From the NCBI GenBank assembly GCA_017301975.1, contig JAFLEI010000016.1, positions 1 to 58,348 on the forward strand: a stretch of DNA of 58,348 nucleotides. The letters run 5' to 3'. Within the stretch, counting starts at the first letter, position 1; the number at the start of each line of letters is the position of its first letter. Under the pieces are notes generated by a model. The model ran no database searches and was not told the origin of the DNA. It saw only the letters and a list, made by a program, of their open reading frames with translations. The DNA is from Verrucomicrobiota bacterium (GTDB taxonomy: Bacteria > Verrucomicrobiota > Verrucomicrobiia > Verrucomicrobiales > Verrucomicrobiaceae). Positions 55,792 through 58,348 of this stretch are shown here, piece by piece. The position numbers and the translations under genes were made by a program.

Positions 55792-58348
55792 TCACTTCAG
55801 GCTCATGATGAACGCCTTCACATCCGCAAACTCCTGCGGCTTGAGGATGAGATTCATTGGCGGCATGGGGCTGATGGGGGTGGCGGTGTAGCCTTCGGCG
55901 AGTTTGGCGTTGGGATTGATGAGGCTTTCGAGAATGTAGGCAGCATCTTTGCGCGTGGCGATGCCATCCAATGCAGGTCCCACGGCGCTGCCCTGGCCTT
56001 TGAGCATGTGGCAGTTCTTGCATGCAGCCACGGGATGATCCCAGAAGATTTTTTCACCGCGCTTCGCATCACCGAAGAGCTTGGATTCATCGTCCTCGAT
56101 TTCGGGGATCATCTCGCAAAGTTTGACATCATCAAAGTAGGTGTCGCCTTTGCCCACGTGCAGGAGGTTGATGCTGGCCTTGTCGCGGGTTTTGCTGTTG
56201 AAGGTGACTTCCACTTCAGTCCAGTCCTGCGTGCGTGTGAGCTTGGTTGTTTCAGCGCGGCCGAGGTGATCGTTGAGGCTGGCCTTGCCACGGAAGCCGT
56301 GCGTTTTGATCCAGGCGCTGAGCTTGTATTCGGTGTTCGGCTTCAGCGGCACATCGGCGAAAAAGCTGGTGTCGGCATCATCGCGGGTGATGACGCGGAA
56401 AGCCTGCTTGCCGCTGTGGATCATTTTCTCATCAGTGACGATGCTCCACTCGGCTCCGGCGTTGCCGGGTTTCTTGCCGTAGTCGCGATGCTTCCATGCG
56501 GCCGGTATCTTTGTGCCTGCGGCGATTTCTTCGAAGCCGGGATTTGGGAGCAGGTTCGGACCTTCCTGGTAATTCAGTGCGTGGTGCTTTTTACCAAGCA
56601 TCTTCGCGGCCTCCGCCAGCCACTCGTCGTTTTTAACGACGGGATCAGTGGAGAGCTTTTTCACGAGCGTCTGGATTTCAGGGGTTGTGGGGAAGTCGGC
56701 GAGTTTGACAAACGCGGCGAGGCGGGTGTGCAGATCGGGATCGCTGATGACGCCGGAGCCAAAAAAGAGAGCTTCCGCCGCCTTGTCGCTGCCCAAGGCA
56801 CGCACCGCATTGCGGCGCAGTGGGGCGTCTTTGGAAATGAGCGCGGCTTGGTGAATGGGTGTGCCGAGCTTGCCGAGACCCTGCAAAGCCCAGAGCGCGT
56901 GAATGGCACCCCGCTGCGCCTCCACTACCATCTTGCCCAGCTCGCCAAGGCTCAGCATCGCAGACCGTTCCACCGGATGCTCGATGGCACCGCGCTGCGC
57001 GGTGAGCCGAGAAACCAGCGTGTCGCTTTTCATCATCTGAATCAGGTGTCCTGGCATGCCCACCGGAATAGCTGCCTCTTCGCTTGCTTGCTTGCCGCTC
57101 TTCGCCACGATCCGATAAATCCGCCCGCGTGAGTGATCGCGGATGTCATTCTCATGCGCGCCGCCTTTGCCCGTGGTGGCCACGAAGCCGCCGCGTTCCA
57201 TGCTCGGCGTGGGGTTGTGCTGGATGATGAAATTTTGGAAATCGGCCACCCATACCGCGCCATCGGGACCGACTTCGGCGTGGACGGGGCTGTTCCATTC
57301 GTCGCTGCTGGCGTAGATGTTCATGAAGTCGAGCGCCTTCCAGCCGGCACCATCGGGTTGCACATCGAAGAGGGAGACGACCTTCATCGTGGGTTCGCAG
57401 ACCATGGCCTTGCCTTGGAAACGTTTGGGCAGATTGCCGCTGTAGATGAAGTTGCTGCCAGCCGCCGCCGTGTAGCCGCCGAAGACATCGACCTGGCGGA
57501 AGTTGGGCGTGATGGTGTGGCAGGTTTCGACGACGTTGATCTTCTTTGCCGTCATGCCGCGTGATCCTTTGGGATAGACTGTTCCAGGGATGCCGCCGAA
57601 GAAGATGGGTGCGCCATTTGCCGTGCCGCCGAACTGATCGCCTGCATCATTGGTGCTGTGCGCCCAGGAGTTGTTGGTGAACTGATGCAGAAACTCGATG
57701 GCGCTGCCGTCCGCTTTAAAGCGGTAGGTGCCCATGGCGAACTGGTGCTTCTTGCCGCCGACGTAGCCTTCGATGCCGCTGTAGCCGACGCAGCCGTAGA
57801 GCCAGTTGTCGAAGCCGTAGTGAAGGTTGCTGGCCTGCGCATGGGTGTCGCGGATGCCCCAGCAGTCGATGACGGTTTCGCGCACATCGGCTTTGTCGTC
57901 GCCGTTGGTGTCTTTGAGGAAGATGAACTTTGGCGGCTGGCTGACGATGATGCCACCGCGTGCAAAGACGATGCCGGTGGGGAGGTTGAGCTTGTCGGCG
58001 AAGACGGTGAACTTGTCGGCCTTGCCATCGCCGTCGGTGTCTTCGCAGATCTTGATGCTGTCCTGGCCTTCGCCGCTGTCGGTGACGCCATGGGGGTAGT
58101 CGCGTGTCTCCACCACCCAGCAACGACCGCGCTCATCCCACGCGAAAGCGATGGGCTTGGCGATGTCCGGCTCACTGGCGAAGAGTTTCAATTCGCAATC
58201 CGCAGGGACTTGCGTGCGCTCCATGCTGGCTTTGACACTCATGGGTAGTTGCAGCGTGAGCGGCTCCGGGCGCTTCTCGTAGTTGGCCACCTGCGGGTGC
58301 TTCTTGCGCTCTTCGGGATCGCGCTGCTTCAAGAAGGCTTCGTAGCTG
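55792..58348 (-). CDS. PVC-type haem-binding CxxCH protein (partial, N-terminus off the window)
   Basis: At least 851 residues are present, and the frame is open to the right edge, so the true start is outside. The N-terminal half is the PVC beta-propeller (ELKLFASEPDIAKPIAFAWD; GRCWVVETRDYPHG; EDTDGDGKADKFTVF). A HEAT-like helical part spans about 440-560, then a carbohydrate-binding-like domain (LPNPGFEEIAAGTKIPAAW; YFDDVKLCE) spans about 600-755. A terminal cytochrome c domain has CKNCHMLKGQG. Such very large proteins are typical of the PVC superphylum and probably oxidise sugars. It is the first gene of the operon with the esterase and DUF1501 genes. Confidence 0.92.
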   Translation of the reverse strand, partial: SYEAFLKQRDPEERKKHPQVANYEKRPEPLTLQLPMSVKASMERTQVPADCELKLFASEPDIAKPIAFAWDERGRCWVVETRDYPHGVTDSGEGQDSIKICEDTDGDGKADKFTVFADKLNLPTGIVFARGGIIVSQPPKFIFLKDTNGDDKADVRETVIDCWGIRDTHAQASNLHYGFDNWLYGCVGYSGIEGYVGGKKHQFAMGTYRFKADGSAIEFLHQFTNNSWAHSTNDAGDQFGGTANGAPIFFGGIPGTVYPKGSRGMTAKKINVVETCHTITPNFRQVDVFGGYTAAAGSNFIYSGNLPKRFQGKAMVCEPTMKVVSLFDVQPDGAGWKALDFMNIYASSDEWNSPVHAEVGPDGAVWVADFQNFIIQHNPTPSMERGGFVATTGKGGAHENDIRDHSRGRIYRIVAKSGKQASEEAAIPVGMPGHLIQMMKSDTLVSRLTAQRGAIEHPVERSAMLSLGELGKMVVEAQRGAIHALWALQGLGKLGTPIHQAALISKDAPLRRNAVRALGSDKAAEALFFGSGVISDPDLHTRLAAFVKLADFPTTPEIQTLVKKLSTDPVVKNDEWLAEAAKMLGKKHHALNYQEGPNLLPNPGFEEIAAGTKIPAAWKHRDYGKKPGNAGAEWSIVTDEKMIHSGKQAFRVITRDDADTSFFADVPLKPNTEYKLSAWIKTHGFRGKASLNDHLGRAETTKLTRTQDWTEVEVTFNSKTRDKASINLLHVGKGDTYFDDVKLCEMIPEIEDDESKLFGDAKRGEKIFWDHPVAACKNCHMLKGQGSAVGPALDGIATRKDAAYILESLINPNAKLAEGYTATPISPMPPMNLILKPQEFADVKAFIMSLK

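Overview
The window reads as chromosomal DNA of a Verrucomicrobia member, probably near Verrucomicrobiaceae/Prosthecobacter. The evidence is two giant autotransporter-type beta-strand repeat proteins ending in a VPEP + membrane helix + Arg-cluster sorting tail (PEP-CTERM), a PVC-type large protein with a haem-binding CxxCH motif, a Tat-exported DUF1501 protein, a DUF5722 glycosidase, many secreted proteins, GC-rich codons and mostly weak Shine-Dalgarno sites. This is an inference from gene content. No 16S rRNA is present.

Layout. 1-90: tRNA-Ser(GGA), minus strand. 0.2-3.4 kb: secreted heavy-metal-associated protein, secreted unknown, diacylglycerol kinase, succinyl-CoA ligase alpha subunit, small lipoprotein. 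3.5-7.8 kb: minus-strand run of beta-helix protein, ABC-2 exporter membrane protein and two membrane-anchored unknowns. 7.9-9.0 kb: di-haem peroxidase and terminator. 9.0-22.5 kb: tandem giant repeat proteins (about 1564 and 2881 aa). 22.7-24.6 kb: frameshifted NagD-type HAD gene and an AraC regulator. 24.9-28.6 kb: glycosidase, a face-to-face 49-aa zinc-ribbon gene, and an ADP-forming acyl-CoA synthetase. 28.7-33.1 kb: RND efflux adaptor and pump. 33.3-37.5 kb: membrane protein, pyruvyl transferase, a small AT-richer patch with two odd small genes, then a ferredoxin pair. 37.6-40.3 kb: degenerate NtrC-type regulator and a disordered secreted protein. 40.5-44.1 kb: TerB-ABC transporter fusion. 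44.2-49.9 kb: LRR protein, decayed ParE toxin, VOC protein, DsbD, tandem CDGSH protein, pyrD and SGNH hydrolase. 50.0-51.9 kb: rpmJ-rpsM-rpsK-rpsD ending at a strong terminator. 51.9-58.3 kb: DUF971 protein, YjbQ, peroxiredoxin, then a DUF1501/esterase/PVC-haem operon that runs off the right edge.

The most interesting signal is regulatory. Three minus-strand genes, namely both giant PEP-CTERM proteins and the HAD gene, are preceded by the same roughly 71-bp module. It has a sigma-54-like core (TGGTC..., GG-N10-GC, ...TGCTT) fixed 53-54 bp downstream of a conserved TGCACAAA element. This suggests a small RpoN regulon for surface/PEP-CTERM proteins. The only NtrC-type protein in the window lacks the GAFTGA loop and the Walker B aspartate, so it is an unlikely activator of that module.
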